64,000 bases of DNA. Origin: Diphasiastrum complanatum. Lineage: Eukaryota > Streptophyta > Lycopodiopsida > Lycopodiales > Lycopodiaceae. Numbering within the stretch: the stretch's first letter is position 1; each line of letters opens with the position of its first letter. A model generated the notes under the pieces. That model was not told the DNA's origin. It worked only from the letters and a program-made list of their open reading frames with translations, and made no database searches. Below are positions 35,506 to 47,122 of the stretch, in pieces. The position numbers and the translations under genes are program-made. The stretch is taken from the NCBI GenBank assembly GCA_029204225.1, contig CM055102.1, forward strand, positions 27,384,922 through 27,448,921, in the 5' to 3' direction.

Positions 35506-37022
35506 CTATTCATCATCGGATCTTGTATCAGACTCTATGGCAGTATTGTCATGAAGAAATTCTCTGCTAGCGTATGCATCTAATAGATGTGCATTATCCT
35601 TATTTCCACTAAGCTCAATATAAGTGGAATACAATGAATAATGGGAGCTCCTTAAAGGAACATTCCCATCAGTAAAGCCTAAAATGTTCAAAACATAAGA
35701 TCTTTTGACAAAAATGATCTTATTCATCTTAACAAATTTATTTCCTCCTAGGTAAAATGATAAAGCTTTAACTGCCATTATAAGACTCTCCTCGACTGGG
35801 CTCAGCTTGGAATGAACAATACAGATCTCATTCTTCAGGAAATGCCTAAGATAGTGGCCCAGTCCACTGTCCCTCTGGAACGAGGATGCGTGTTGTCTGA
35901 AACCACCTCGTCTCGCAGCAAAATCATCTATTATGAGAGCATCCTGCAATAGAAAATATGTTAGCAAAAACACATTCACTGATTGAAAACATTCAAATTC
36001 AAGGAAGATTAAACACTTACACATTCTTCATCATCAACAGCAACCAGATCAGGACGATCAATATAATGACCATGTACTGAAGTGGAATCATTAGTGAAAT
36101 GCATTAATGATGGACGAGGGAAGCCCATATGGGATTGAGATGCCGTGAATTCTTCATCGGATGGTCTGCCTCGCCCATCCTCAGCTATATTTGATAAAGT
36201 CTTATTCAGGCATTCTTCACCGGTCATAAGTCCCTCCTCATCATCAAAATCAATACCAGCAACAAGGTCATCTGTTTCAAAATCTACAAAGTCAGAGAAT
36301 TCAAAAATTGTGCCGAATAATAAACATAGAACCTCGTCCTCACGATAGTCAAAAAACTTACATAAATCAGCAGTAGTAAAATATACATCGTCATTAATAT
36401 AATATACAGGCAAATTGAAAAGACATTTTGACTCCTCCATAGATTTGGATTCATCATCAGATGTATTTTGGCCAATGAAAGAATCCCGGAGAACATCAGT
36501 ATTTACATCAATAAAGTCACTTTCCTTATCAGGAGTGTCAATAAGAAAGTGACTGATATCCTTAATAGCTGACTGAACAGAGGATGGTGCAAAAGGAGGG
36601 TCAGCAACAGAAACTTCATCATCATCTAGGATCTGAACTAACAGGAAAAGTACGAAACCACTCTGAAATTCAACCAATCGACATTTCTTGTTGCAATACG
36701 GACACATTGAACTGCTTTTGAAAAGATCAAACAATTTGGTGAACATTCTATCCAGTCTATGTCTGAAAGCTGGGAAGAAATGAACAAGATTAGTATAATA
36801 CATGTACTGGAGTGGACCTATGGAGAAAACAGGCTTACTAAGTATATCTCTGAATCTGACATAATGGTCATAAAATAAGTCAGAATTTGATTGTGCAGTC
36901 CTGAAAACATGTAGATATGGCCTGAATAGACTGTGGAAATAGTCTAGATTTTCAATAATCCCAAATTCACTAAGAAATGAACTCAAGCCTGAATCTCGTG
37001 AGGATGATGAGGAAGAGGCCAT
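35506..37022 (-). CDS. Spliced two-exon gene of unknown family, acidic, CPYC motif
   Basis: Exons 37022-36021 and 35943-35506 on the minus strand give 479 residues. The intron has GTAAGT at its start and TTTTCTATTGCAG at its end, phase 0, joining DDEEC to DALIIDDF. I chose Met at 37022 (MASSSSSSRDSGLSS); an in-frame Met 16 codons upstream is less likely. Residues 25-100 are aromatic-rich and probably helical. CPYCNKKC at 107-114 may bind zinc. Residues 130-330 are strongly acidic. The second exon is basic-hydrophobic (LGHYLRHFLKNEICIVHSKL) and ends SDTRSDDE. There are no stops in either exon. It matches no family I recognise. The pairing with the transposase-like gene suggests an accessory protein of the same element. 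Confidence 0.6.
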
Positions 37023-37235
37023 GGCAGTAACGTGAATATCGCACTTGTGGATGAGGGAGAACTGAACCAAAACTAACTATCAAAATGGTGCACAAGAGGG
37101 ATATGTACGGCAGGCAAATACCGAATATCGCACTTGTGCGCGAGTAGGTACAGTTGCAAGCAAACGGAAGGCAATGAACGCACACAAGAGCGATAAGCTG
37201 CGAATTTCAAGAACGGAAAAGGTAAAAAATTAATC

Positions 37236-37256
37236 GGTTTTTGTGCCATTTATACT
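37236..37256 (-). promoter_or_regulatory. Possible TATA box of the minus-strand gene
   Basis: On the minus strand, TAGTATAAATGGC lies about 225 bp upstream of the chosen start codon and just downstream of the CACGTG cluster, the expected order for a promoter. Confidence 0.4.
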
Positions 37257-37289
37257 AAATTTTTGCACATGTGGTCAACGGACTTAGGA

Positions 37290-37525
37290 CACGTGTCAAC
37301 TTTCAATTGGACTACAGGCGCAGACACGTGTGAGGTGACACCAACACACGTGTGAAATGACACTTGGACACGTGTCGCATGTTCATTCGTTTGCTCGACA
37401 ACACGTGTCGCTCTCGCATTAGATCATACAGATCTCACATGTATAATGTGATAGGGTGACACGTGTCGCTCTCGCATTTGTCCATACAACTCCCACACGT
37501 GTGGCAGGACGTTCTTTCGCACGTG
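37290..37525 (-). promoter_or_regulatory. Cluster of eight CACGTG palindromes
   Basis: CACGTG occurs at 37290, 37325, 37347, 37369, 37402, 37460, 37496 and 37520. Most are embedded in ACACGTGT, and four carry ACGTGTC, the ABA-response element core. Two copies share the longer word ACACGTGTCGCTCTCGCATT (37401 and 37459), showing local duplication. Near-matches CACATGTG occur at about 37266 and 37437. G-box/ABRE sites bind plant bZIP and bHLH factors; transposase-binding subterminal repeats are an alternative. Confidence 0.7.
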
Positions 37526-37860
37526 TGAACCGCAATATAAAATCACAAACTTCGATGAATTTTTTTCACTTTTTTTTAGGCTCTACATCTATTGACCTTT
37601 GGTTTCTGATGACTCATTTGACAGAAAAAGAAATACAAGTCTGCAAATTGGCCGCTTTGCACAAAAATCCTTCACTCGAGACCCCTTTTTTTTTTGATAC
37701 ATTATCTACATGAACAAATTTGAACCCTCTTGTTGCCCCTCTGAGCAAGTTTGGGCCAGGACGAGAGGATACTTTGAGACTGGCTTCAATAGAATGAACC
37801 TACACCAAGCTAGAATCTGAAACTATAAAAGACTCTTTTTCAAATGTGGATGTGGTGAAA
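37526..37860. other. Spacer with coding-like fragments
   Basis: Short readable pieces such as LTEKEIQVCKLAALHKNPSL (about 37615-37680) and KLESETIKDSFSNVDVVKNV (37815-37865) run on toward the duplicated segment. I do not recognise the source; stops separate them. Confidence 0.3.
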
Positions 37861-38876
37861 AATGTAAAAATAGTTCTTCCATCATTTGGTTTGATCATGC
37901 TATCTGGTTCATTATGAATAACCTTGCCAAGTTTTTCTTGGTGCTTCCCTCCAAAATCAGATAAATGCCTTCTTCAAGGCTAAATAAACCTGCTAGGGAT
38001 GTGGTAAAATCTCAGATTACTTTTCTCTTTATCTACCAATACATGATTGATGCCTCTATTGAACTTGCTAAGGACTCCTCCGCCAAATTACTTGCACCTT
38101 TAGGAGATGTCGAGAATATCCAGGAGATAGAATGCCTCTTAAAACGTCCCAGCTTTTCTACCCTCCAAGACAAGTACTTCCAAAACTCAAACAAAAGGAC
38201 GGGCTCTTTTAATTTGAACAATCCGAACTCAATCATTTTCGGTTCAGGATGATGCGAATGCGAATCAAAGGAATCGATAAAGTGAAGCAAACGATGCAAT
38301 GCAATTTGGATGGAGTTCAGATGTGATCGCTGGTCACTACCAACTGAATCACTCCTACAGTCCTCCAGAATGTAAAAATAGTTCTTCCATCATTTGGTTT
38401 GATCATGCTATCTGGTTCATTATGAATAACCTTGCCAAGTTTTTCTTGGTGCTTCCCTCCAAAATCAGATAAATGCCTTCTTCAAGGCTAAATAAACCTG
38501 CTAGGGATGTGGTAAAATCTCAGATTACTTTTCTCTTTATCTACCAATACATGATTGATGCCTCTATTGAACTTGCTAAGGACTCCTCCGCCAAATTACT
38601 TGCACCTTTAGGAGATGTCGAGAATATCCAGGAGATAGAATGCCTCTTAAAACGTCCCAGCTTTTCTACCCTCCAAGACAAGTACTTCCAAAACTCAAAC
38701 AAAAGGACGGGCTCTTTTAATTTGAACAATCCGAACTCAATCATTTTCGGTTCAGGATGATGCGAATGCGAATCAAAGGAATCGATAAAGTGAAGCAAAC
38801 GATGCAATGCAATTTGGATGGAGTTCAGATGTGATCGCTGGTCACTACCAACTGAATCACTCCTACAGTCCTCCAG
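37861..38876. repeat. Exact 508-bp tandem duplication
   Basis: 37861-38368 and 38369-38876 read identically. The unit joins non-LTR flank (about 390 bp) to the first 119 bp of a copia LTR (from 38250 and 38758). AATGTA is present at the start of the unit and again in the LTR just after it (38877), so a 6-bp microhomology sits at the breakpoint. The unit contains a 95-codon open frame of unknown family (37965-38252, repeated 38473-38760). Confidence 0.9.
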
Positions 38877-39713
38877 AATGTAGTCAGCCACTGTTGATCT
38901 ACGTTTATGAATTAATATAGCAATCAACAAAATTTCAACCAATGTGCGACATTAAATGAATGAAAGAATCAGACACACGAATAACAACAGACACATTTGC
39001 ATTCAAGATCATACATTATAAAATAAAATGACATGTGCACAATGGCTACAAAATCATCTATTGGTTTTTTCTGATTCTTCAAACACTGCATGCAGATCCA
39101 CGTAGTGCGTTGGTGTGAGAGAAATACAATTCTCTCACGAGTAGTGTCTCGCTTACTAGCGGACTTGTGGATCTTGTGGATCCTGCTTACAAAACTCATC
39201 TCGCACGTACGTGGACTTCTTCTCTGTATTTTTCATCTTGATTGCTTACTAGCATCAGACTACTTTTTCTATATATCTTTCTCAAGTATCATCCAGTTAG
39301 TATACAGTTGCTCTTTTTAACTTTAAGATTAGAGTGATTAAGCATCTACAACTAATCAGGAAATTACAAGAGTGGCAGATTAGCCACGTACTAGAGTGTA
39401 TCTGTTGACGTGATGTCATCAGATCAGATATCTGTACTTTTGGGTACTTGCATGATCTTGCTGGTACTCTTTGGAGCATGAGGGCAGAAAAGGTTTCCCG
39501 ACGTTTTTCATGTCACGTCATTTGGTTCGTCGTCGTCTTCTGACTTTCTCTTGCTGGACCACAAAAAATTTTTGTGCGCGAGTCTTTCGTGTTCGTGTCT
39601 TCTCGTCAAGTGTTCGCGAATCTTTCGTGCTTCGTGTCTCTTGACTTTCGTGTTCATGAACATTTTCATCAGGCAGAGGGCTGAAAGCTAGCAAAGCTTT
39701 GTAAATAGAAACG
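38758..39713 (-). repeat. Copia LTR (3' LTR), relative of the 11.6-19.4 kb family
   Basis: It starts TGATGCGAATGCG and ends gtaaatagaaacg; it shares order and landmarks with the three LTRs of the earlier array but is clearly diverged. The canonical final CA is mutated to CG, as in the 18344 LTR. Confidence 0.75.
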
Positions 39714-40529
39714 TTTTGTTTCTTCAGCTCTCTCTCAAAGCATGATAGCTTTACGATCCCAAAACTACTCCTCTGTCTCTCAAAAATTCCTTTGTCCAGG
39801 GCGTTGGTGAAGATGTCAGCAACCGTATCTTTCGCTCTAACGAAGGTGGTATGTAGCATCTTCTTCTCAATTAGATCCCTGATCAAGTGATACTTGATCG
39901 CGATGTGTTTTGTTCTGGAATGAAACACACAGGATCTTTTGTCAGATGTATTGCAGAGGTGTTATCCATCTGCAAGACCAGAGGCTCATTTCTTACTTTG
40001 CCCAATTCGTCCAGAAACTACCTTAGCCAAATTATTTCGTTGGCCATCTTTGCTGCTGCAACATATTCTGCTTCGTAGAATGACTGGGCCACAACGGTTT
40101 GTTTCTTGCTGACCTAGAGAACTGTTGCTCCTGATGCAATGATGCATCCTCCTGAGACACTTTTACAGTCGTCCTTAAGGGATGCCCAGCTAGCATCACT
40201 GTAGGAAAGCATTCTGAAACCTGCATCACGACAATAACACAAGCCATAATCTCTTGTTAATTGAAGATATTGCAAAATGCATTTTGCAATCTTCCAATGT
40301 GTTGAGCTTGGATTTGTGCAGAATTGGCTCATCTTGAATACTACATAAGCAATTCAGGCTGTGTGTTGTCCAAGGTACATCAGCGAACCTATCAGCTTCC
40401 TGTAAGGTGTGAGCTGCATCTGTTCTCTCTCTTCCTCAGTCTTCGGACAGTCATCGCTTGTCAGCACCATCCCTGCGAGCATTGGAGTATTTGCTCCTTT
40501 GCAGTTCAGCATCCCAAAATCCTCTAGGC
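39714..40529 (-). pseudogene. Copia RNase H and RT thumb remnant
   Basis: The minus strand encodes PSSTHWKIAKCILQYLQLTR, MLSYSDASWASLKDDCKSVS, RTKHIAIKYHLIRDLI and DTVADIFTNALDKGIFERQR. The reading ends abruptly at about 40529 in the thumb. The RNase H core is split between frames. Confidence 0.8.
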
Positions 40530-41523
40530 TACACTCATGCTTTCCATTTCTGTCAAATCATTAGAACAGAATTGTGAGCCATTCATGATGGGCAATGTAG
40601 CAAATCATGCAGATCCTATATCACCAATGCAAAAATCTGTGTTAGTTTGGTACTCATATCTTCAACAGGATCTAAATAGTCTATATTTTCTATTCGATCA
40701 AATGCTCGAGACTTAGCTCTCTGCATTTCTGATCAATAAAAGAGCAAAAGAATTTTGAGAAGGAGTTTTTGAATCCGCCTTGTTTGAATTTGTGCTCTAG
40801 CTAGCATCATTCCCTTTGCAGTCAGGTTTTTATGCCAAATGAAGCAACTTCCTTAGCATCCATTCTCTTCACCGGAGAGATAGGATGTCGGATGTGTGCG
40901 GTAGTAAGACGCATGGAAGCTCAGATATGAGCCATTTTCTCTATCAGATTCAACCCGACTATGCTCATCTTTTCACTGCTCTTGGCTCTGAAGTAAACGA
41001 GCCCAACAGCGAGGTGCGTCATCTTATTCTTGGCAACCACTCGAGTAGCGCTTTTGGGCTTCGCCACAGTCCTCCATCTGAAGGTACTCTTTGCCATGAT
41101 CACTATACTAATCAAAGATCTCTCCCCTCCAAAAACAATCAACAAACTAGATAGCCAATGCACAGATCAAATCTGCTTTTTCTCTTGAACCCTCAAAGTA
41201 CTAACACTAGAACCGATGCTGGAGCCTTGAATTAGCAGCTGATGGAGAGGTGATCAGGTGATCGCATGTACAGGGAGCATGGGTGTAAGCTGTAACTTTT
41301 GCTTTGTTGGTAGTTTTAGATGTTCTCTGAAGTTTGAGTGCAGAGCTTCCAACATCTATAAAACCTTCTATTTTTGTGAGGCTTTTTGGTTTCTACAGAA
41401 TCTTTATCATGTGTGTAGTGACCTTAAGTTCGCACCATTATTTTCTAGCTCCTTTGCCTCATCCATCATTGTCTATTTCATGATCACACGCTCCCTCCCT
41501 CCCTCTACCCCTTCAACCATTTG

Positions 41524-41525
<2 letters not shown>
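40530..41525. other. Spacer with one small unrecognised open frame
   Basis: An 89-codon frame at 40885-41154 (plus; MSDVCGSKTHGSSDMSHFLY...) is GC-richer than its flanks and meets a GT at 41083 after LRHSPPSEG, so it could be an exon, but nothing else supports a gene. Confidence 0.3.
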
Positions 41526-41562
<37 letters not shown>

Positions 41563-41576
41563 ACACACACACACAC
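41526..41576. repeat. (CT)n followed by (AC)n
   Basis: About 18 CT units, then seven AC units. Confidence 0.9.
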
Positions 41577-42021
41577 TCTTTCTCTCCTCTCTGCCTTCCC
41601 CCCCTCTCTCTACATATCTCCCTACCTCCGTATTCTTAACATGAGATCAAGATGTTCACTCTAGAGACGCTCATGAAGCAGTAAGTATCAAACACGTTAT
41701 CGTTATCACCAAATGTAAGGCTTTTGTTTGTTGACCATGAATATAGATGACTAAGCTTGGCAAGAAACATATATGGGATTCAACTTTTTATTTGGAGCTA
41801 TTGTAGTATATAGAATAAGTTAAGGTGTTGGAGGAGGCATATAGAGCATCATTGTGGAGTACTATTGGAAGAACGCTCATGGTCCCTTGGGGTATGAAGT
41901 CCTTTTGGAAATTTTTTGTATTTTTGCTTTACATTGGAGTTCTTATTTTAGGTTGGTAGTTGAGTACCTTGACAATATTTCTCATGATTTTCATAACTTC
42001 TCTCCCACAAAAAATATACAA

Positions 42022-42023
<2 letters not shown>

Positions 42024-42055
<32 letters not shown>
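42024..42055. repeat. (CA)n microsatellite
   Basis: About 16 CA units. Directly to the right is cgacgggcactctttact (42063-42080), which recurs at 57302-57319. Confidence 0.9.
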
Positions 42056-42057
<2 letters not shown>

Positions 42058-42599
42058 GCCATCGACGGGCACTCTTTACTTCACCAATAGATTACTTCAA
42101 AAAATCGAAAACTCGAGCACGAGAGAGCAAGACCTTCACTAACACACTAATTCAAAAATTGTGACAAGTAAGCCACTCGAACAGGGAATAAAGTGGAGGT
42201 CTGAGACTCTGTAACACATGTGATATATTTTGATCATATTTAAAGTTGAACAGAAATGCTAGCTTTGATTAATATCAATAGTGAGTACAATGGCTTGAAG
42301 TAATAACTTCAGCTTTGTTGAGCGTGATAATGCTGGCTACATAAAGTCTTTGATTTTAATTGATAGATACAATATCTCAGAAGTTATAACTTCAGTTGAT
42401 CGTTGTGTGTTATAGGGTAGCAAAGCCACAAAAATCATTAGATTATAGATGAGTCCAGGCATTTTGCGAGTAACGAATTTGCGAGTTTTACGAGTTTTTT
42501 TTTACTATATTTGTTGATCTTAATTACCAATATTAAACAGAACAAAAAATGTACATGTAAAAAAAATTGAAGATAAACACCTTAAGCATCATAACACTG

Positions 42600-42790
42600 G
42601 GTATTACTCTACGTCCCTATGGTTTTTTGTCTATGGTATTACTCTATGCCCCTATGGTTGCAAAAACTGATAGATAGATTGATTGATTGATCTATTTGAA
42701 AGCATGGCATTCAACTACTTTATTTACTAGATTTGTCCTATAGTAGATAGATTTGTCCTACAGTAGGAAAATTTGTCCTACAACAGGAAA
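42600..42790. repeat. Short tandem repeats
   Basis: Two copies of ggtattactctacgtccctatggt-type sequence (about 42600-42660), then three copies of an approximately 19-bp unit with atttgtcctacagtagga (42722-42790). Confidence 0.75.
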
Positions 42791-42829
42791 AAGCTTGGGT
42801 CGGATTTCTAAGTTGACAGTATCAAAAAA

Positions 42830-43065
42830 TCACTAAAAATATAAAATGGGTTGAAAAAACACACTGGGTCAAAAAAAACACGGTCGAAAAAACACATTGG
42901 GTCCGAAAATACACTGGGTCAAAAAATACACTGGGTCGAAAAAATACACTAGGTCGAAAAAATACACTAGGTCGGAAAATACATTGGGTCAGAAAAATAC
43001 CTTGGGTGGGAAAAATACACTTGGTCGGAATAATATACGTAGGGTCAAAAAAAAATATACCGAAC
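42830..43065. repeat. 18-bp minisatellite, GGGTCGAAAAAATACACT type
   Basis: About eleven degenerate 17-20 bp units with consensus GGGTCGAAAAAATACACT. The unit is close to a multiple of three, so a minus-strand open frame with repeated FRPSVF results; this is an artefact. Confidence 0.85.
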
Positions 43066-43066
43066 G

Positions 43067-43240
43067 TTGAGCCTGGCCAATGATTCAAATTTTTTCGATA
43101 ATAATTCAGATTTTTTCGAAGACTCAAATTATTTCGAAAACTCAAATTTTTTTGAAGTCTCAAATTTTTCAAAAGACTTGAATTTTTCGGACGACTCGAT
43201 TTTTTTGAACAACTTGAATTTTTTAAGTGTTTTCCTATCC
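43067..43240. repeat. 18-bp minisatellite, GACTCGAATTTTTTCGAA type
   Basis: About nine degenerate units. The same consensus makes the large arrays at 53466 and 56255. Confidence 0.85.
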
Positions 43241-44096
43241 TCATCTTAGAGGATTGTCCCTAGTGGTCATTACACTCTTAGTAGTACCGAGGTTAGTGAT
43301 TCCACAATTTATTTGGGTCTTCTCATATGATTGGCATTAGCTAGAAACCCATTAGAATATTGTCGTAGGAATAACACTTCTATAATTCATTATTCACACT
43401 ACAAGAATCAAACATACCTGACAAGAGTTTGAGAGTCACAAAATATCGAAGTTACACCATGAACCTATTGTAACACAGGGATGTTGGCCAATCATCTCAA
43501 GGAAAGACAACTGCGCTTGAGATATTATCATATTCTTAACATCGCTGCCATATATGTGTCCTTTAGACGTTGTCCATCTACTAACTCACAATGGCTTATG
43601 TGCTAAAATGATACTACTTGCTATTTTTTGCATTAACCTTGAAAGAAATAGTAGGTAGTATATTCTCAATAAAGAACTCATCAAGATCAAAAAGTGTTTC
43701 AAAAAACTCCTATGCATTTGGATTCTAAATTTTCCCATTGGTCTTGCAATTCATTAAATTGTATCTGATGATTGTATTATGAATGTACCTCTGCTGAGCA
43801 ATATAAATCAGCCTTCTCTCTTGTCAAAAAAGTGAGTTTTGAGGACCTTGAATAGATCATCCATGAGCTACATGGATGAGAGGTTGCACACTACCAAATT
43901 ACTCTTGATCAACTCGGATTTTCAACAGCTATCTAACACAATTTGGATCTAAGCAAGAGCTCTTGTACACAAAAGGCAATATCTTCCAAAGTCAAACAAG
44001 TTTCATGCATATTTTTTAAAAAAATAAGTAAAACTCATTATGGAAGAGCCAAACAAACACCTAGCTCTCGAATAGAGAGAGAAAACAACCAAGCTC
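43241..44096. other. Spacer
   Basis: No coding region recognised. A CACTACAAGAA word at about 43398 has no supporting subterminal repeats. Confidence 0.5.
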
Positions 44097-44097
44097 T

Positions 44098-44099
<2 letters not shown>

Positions 44100-44159
<60 letters not shown>
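44100..44159. repeat. (GA)n microsatellite
   Basis: About 30 GA units. Confidence 0.95.
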
Positions 44160-44162
<3 letters not shown>

Positions 44163-44599
44163 GACCAAAAGTTTGCAAGACAAAAACTTGATTAACTCTC
44201 AAATTTCTTATGTACAAAGGAGCTATCATCATATATAGTGATAACTTGAGTTTCTACACTAAATTTCATGTGGAGAGCCTTGAAATATGATTGGGCCACT
44301 CTTTTTGAACCTCTAAATGTGATTGGACCCCATAGACCAATGAGATGAGGGTGGTAGATTGAGGTCCACCACTTTCACTTTTACATCCCTACAAATAGGA
44401 CATGTGTTGACCTTTGATTGAGCTAGAGGTCACAACCCAAATACCTATGCCTAATCATGCTTTTGATTTGTACAAGTCATGAGGAGATTGAGGCCCAACC
44501 TCATAATGACACTTCGCATCTCTACATGACCGGCTTTTGTCTAGGTTCACATTGCTTTGTAAACAAGCTATTTTATGGCATGAATTAACCAATGCAAAT

Positions 44600-44800
44600 A
44601 GGCCTACTACTCACCTGTGGAAACATGCTCCACTTTCTTCTTGATAAAGTACACCGTTGTCCTTCTAAAAAATTCATTAATAAAAGTGATGAATACTTTG
44701 CATCCTTCATGAAGGATTTTGCATTTGTATGTACAACATCTAATAATCCTCTAGCAATATGTTGATGGCTTGATCTAAATGGTTTCCTAGCATGTATATT
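44600..44800 (-). pseudogene. Copia integrase fragment
   Basis: The minus strand reads HQHIARGLLDVVHTNAKSFM, then after a frame change KVFITFINEFFRRTTVYFIK, matching the copia integrase pattern HSDV-x(n)-YFITFIDDFSRKTWVYFLK around the first catalytic Asp pair (here Asn-Glu). No other pol part is readable nearby. Confidence 0.6.
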
Positions 44801-45899
44801 GACTAACCAGTCTTGAGAGACAAGTAATTCGACTTTCCTATTGTAAGAGTCGCCACTTCAAGATCCTGCTTACAATACAAAACAATAGAGAGCGCACTGT
44901 TGGAGAAACCACCCAACCAAGTAGAAGCAACCAATCAATCTCTAGAAGCTTCACTCCCAAGCCAAGGAATAGGAAGCATGAGAGTAGAGAGAGATCTTGG
45001 CAATGAATCAACCAAATGATGGTGTAGTAGGGCAAGTTTGGCCTCCTCATATAGGCTCTAGAACCCCCTGTGCATGTGATAATGCAAGGTCCTAACTCCC
45101 CTATATATAGATTCATCTAGAATAGAGTCTCTATGCATGGATCCTCTATTCATAGAATTGCTATTGATACTCTACACATGCATATATAGTCCCAAACCTT
45201 CTACTAACTCCAATTAGTGTGTATGGGCCTCACAAGGTTATTAATTACTTGCGGGTCACATCCAGTATGATGTGGCATAGCTAATAAGCTTGATTACTGG
45301 AATACCGGGTATCCAAATCTAGGAATATCATTTGAATCCTATGTTCAAAATGTGGACATAACATTCTTTTCCCCTTAATCTGGTTTTGTCTCAAAACAGG
45401 AAAGAATTACAGGAACATTTCCTTTAACTTTTCATGATTAACCTTAGAAATTCATTATCCTTAGTTGGACTTATATATCATTTTTCAATTGTTAATCTCT
45501 ACTTTGGAGTACAAATTCAGGTTTGGAAAGTACACTAAGCGATAAATTTTCTCATCTAGGTTCACTCTCTATAAGCTAGTAATATCACATTCATGTAAAC
45601 ATCTTACATGAGATATTGCGTGAAGTATTATCTAACTTAGGAGATTAAAGTTAAAGAAAAATAATAATTACAGTCTGAAATATGTGAAAAATGCAAAAAA
45701 AAGCCTGGTAGAGGCCAAAAATCTTGTATATAGGATAAACACACATGTGTGGAGCATGTTCCCATGTGTGAAACTGAGTGTACTTGTCATGTACCATAAT
45801 CATATATGTTGTACATATGATTTAATTCAAGTTCGAGTGGCTAAAAAGGCCAAAAACTAGTTTTCTAGATATATGACACATGGCTTCAATCTATTGATT
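44801..45899. other. Spacer, probably degraded LTR-element DNA
   Basis: There is a TATA-like ctatatatag at 45104 but no coding region. It leads into the LTR of the outer copia element. Confidence 0.4.
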
Positions 45900-46426
45900 G
45901 CATGAGCCAAATACTTTTGATAGGTGTCATATCCCATGTGTAGAGGACAGCTCACACGTGTGGAAAAAGTTGAAGTAAGCGAGTTTTTGCTTCTAGAAAA
46001 TTTTATGAAGATCTCCATATAGTAGGAAATTGGACCAAAAATATCCAAAATAGAACCAAGTGTCAAAATTGCATGATGATGACAAGGCATCCACACACGT
46101 GTGAGATCTGATGCATGATCAGTACCTCGAACTCCAAGAAGTGTATATATAGAGGCATATTTGGCCACAATCAATATGAAACATCAATCTTGATTTCGGA
46201 AACAATTTTGTGTAATTCTCTCTATTTGTATACATTTGTTTTGATTGTTTTGAGGTTCTATCATAGTATATTTTATTTTTAGATTGGAGTCCGTACTCTG
46301 ACAAGGTTTCACACGTGTGAAACCAGCAAGTACATCTACCTTCATTAATGATTGTTCTTTTTAGGTTTTTATGTCTAGAATTGATCTAGATTGATCTTAA
46401 TCTTATGTAGATTGATAGATCAAGTA
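45900..46426 (+). repeat. Outer copia LTR, left part (split by insertion)
   Basis: This sequence continues, after the inserted element, at 52573-52648, which ends ttccaca directly before a primer-binding site. A TATA-like gtatatatagagg is at 46142-46154, and CACACGTG sites are at 45955, 46096 and 46312. The left limit is not defined because the matching 3' LTR is not in the window. Confidence 0.55.
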
Positions 46427-47108
46427 TGTTAAAAATTCACAATTCTAGCTTGACTAGTTTTGGTCATATGACTTGTAAATAGTTAGATGGTCATGATGTG
46501 GCTTGTCACACGTGCCAAATAGCATAGGATTCCATTCATAAGGATGTTCTCAAGTAGACCTAAGTGTTAGAACCTCTGGAATGAGTCCAAATTATGCTTA
46601 GATACAAGGGAGAAAAAATAGGAGCTATTTTTGGTAATTTTTGCATTGTTGAGGGATCTCCAAGATTTCAACCCTAACTTGGTAGGGATGAAAGATCCAC
46701 CAAAATTAGCATTAGGGATAGGTTTAGGGCTACTCATACCTGCCCAAAACGGTGATGGATCATGTATATATAGGTGATGATATCTCACCAAAATCAATCA
46801 AGCAATTTCATGTTTTTTCTCTCATAATAGTGCAATTGCTCTCTATGTTTATAATTGTTTGAGTACTTGTGATTACTAATGATTATAGGATTGAATGTAG
46901 GTCTGGTGTACCGTACTCAGACTGTGGGAGGCCGTACTTTCACACGTGTGAAGCCTTCTTCAAGGATTTGGGCCATTTAGTGAGGTTCAAGCATAGATTT
47001 TTGATGGATTTTGATGGTTCAACTTGCGCTAATCTTATGAAATCATAAACTATTGTTTCCCTCATCATTTCAAGTGTTTTAGGATCCTTATTTGCTGTAA
47101 TTTTTACA
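46427..47108 (+). repeat. 5' LTR of the young copia
   Basis: 682 bp, starts TGTTAAAAATTC and ends AATTTTTACA. A TATA-like tgtatatataggtg at 46766 marks the likely promoter. CACGTG palindromes are at 46509 and 46943. Confidence 0.93.
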
Positions 47109-47122
47109 TGGTATCAGAGCCT
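47109..47122 (+). other. Primer-binding site
   Basis: TGGTATCAGAGCCT directly abuts the 5' LTR and complements the 3' end of plant initiator-Met tRNA. Confidence 0.93.

Noticed and set aside
32721-37860. Terminal inverted repeats for the candidate two-gene element
   Set aside because: I compared the left (32.7-33.1 kb) and right (37.1-37.8 kb) flanks by eye and found no convincing inverted match.
40885-41154. Small 89-codon gene
   Set aside because: No recognisable family and no second exon; listed only within the spacer entry.
43389-43410. CACTACAAGAA as a second CACTA terminus
   Set aside because: No subterminal repeats, no opposite terminus and no transposon ORF nearby; the word is common by chance in AT-rich DNA.
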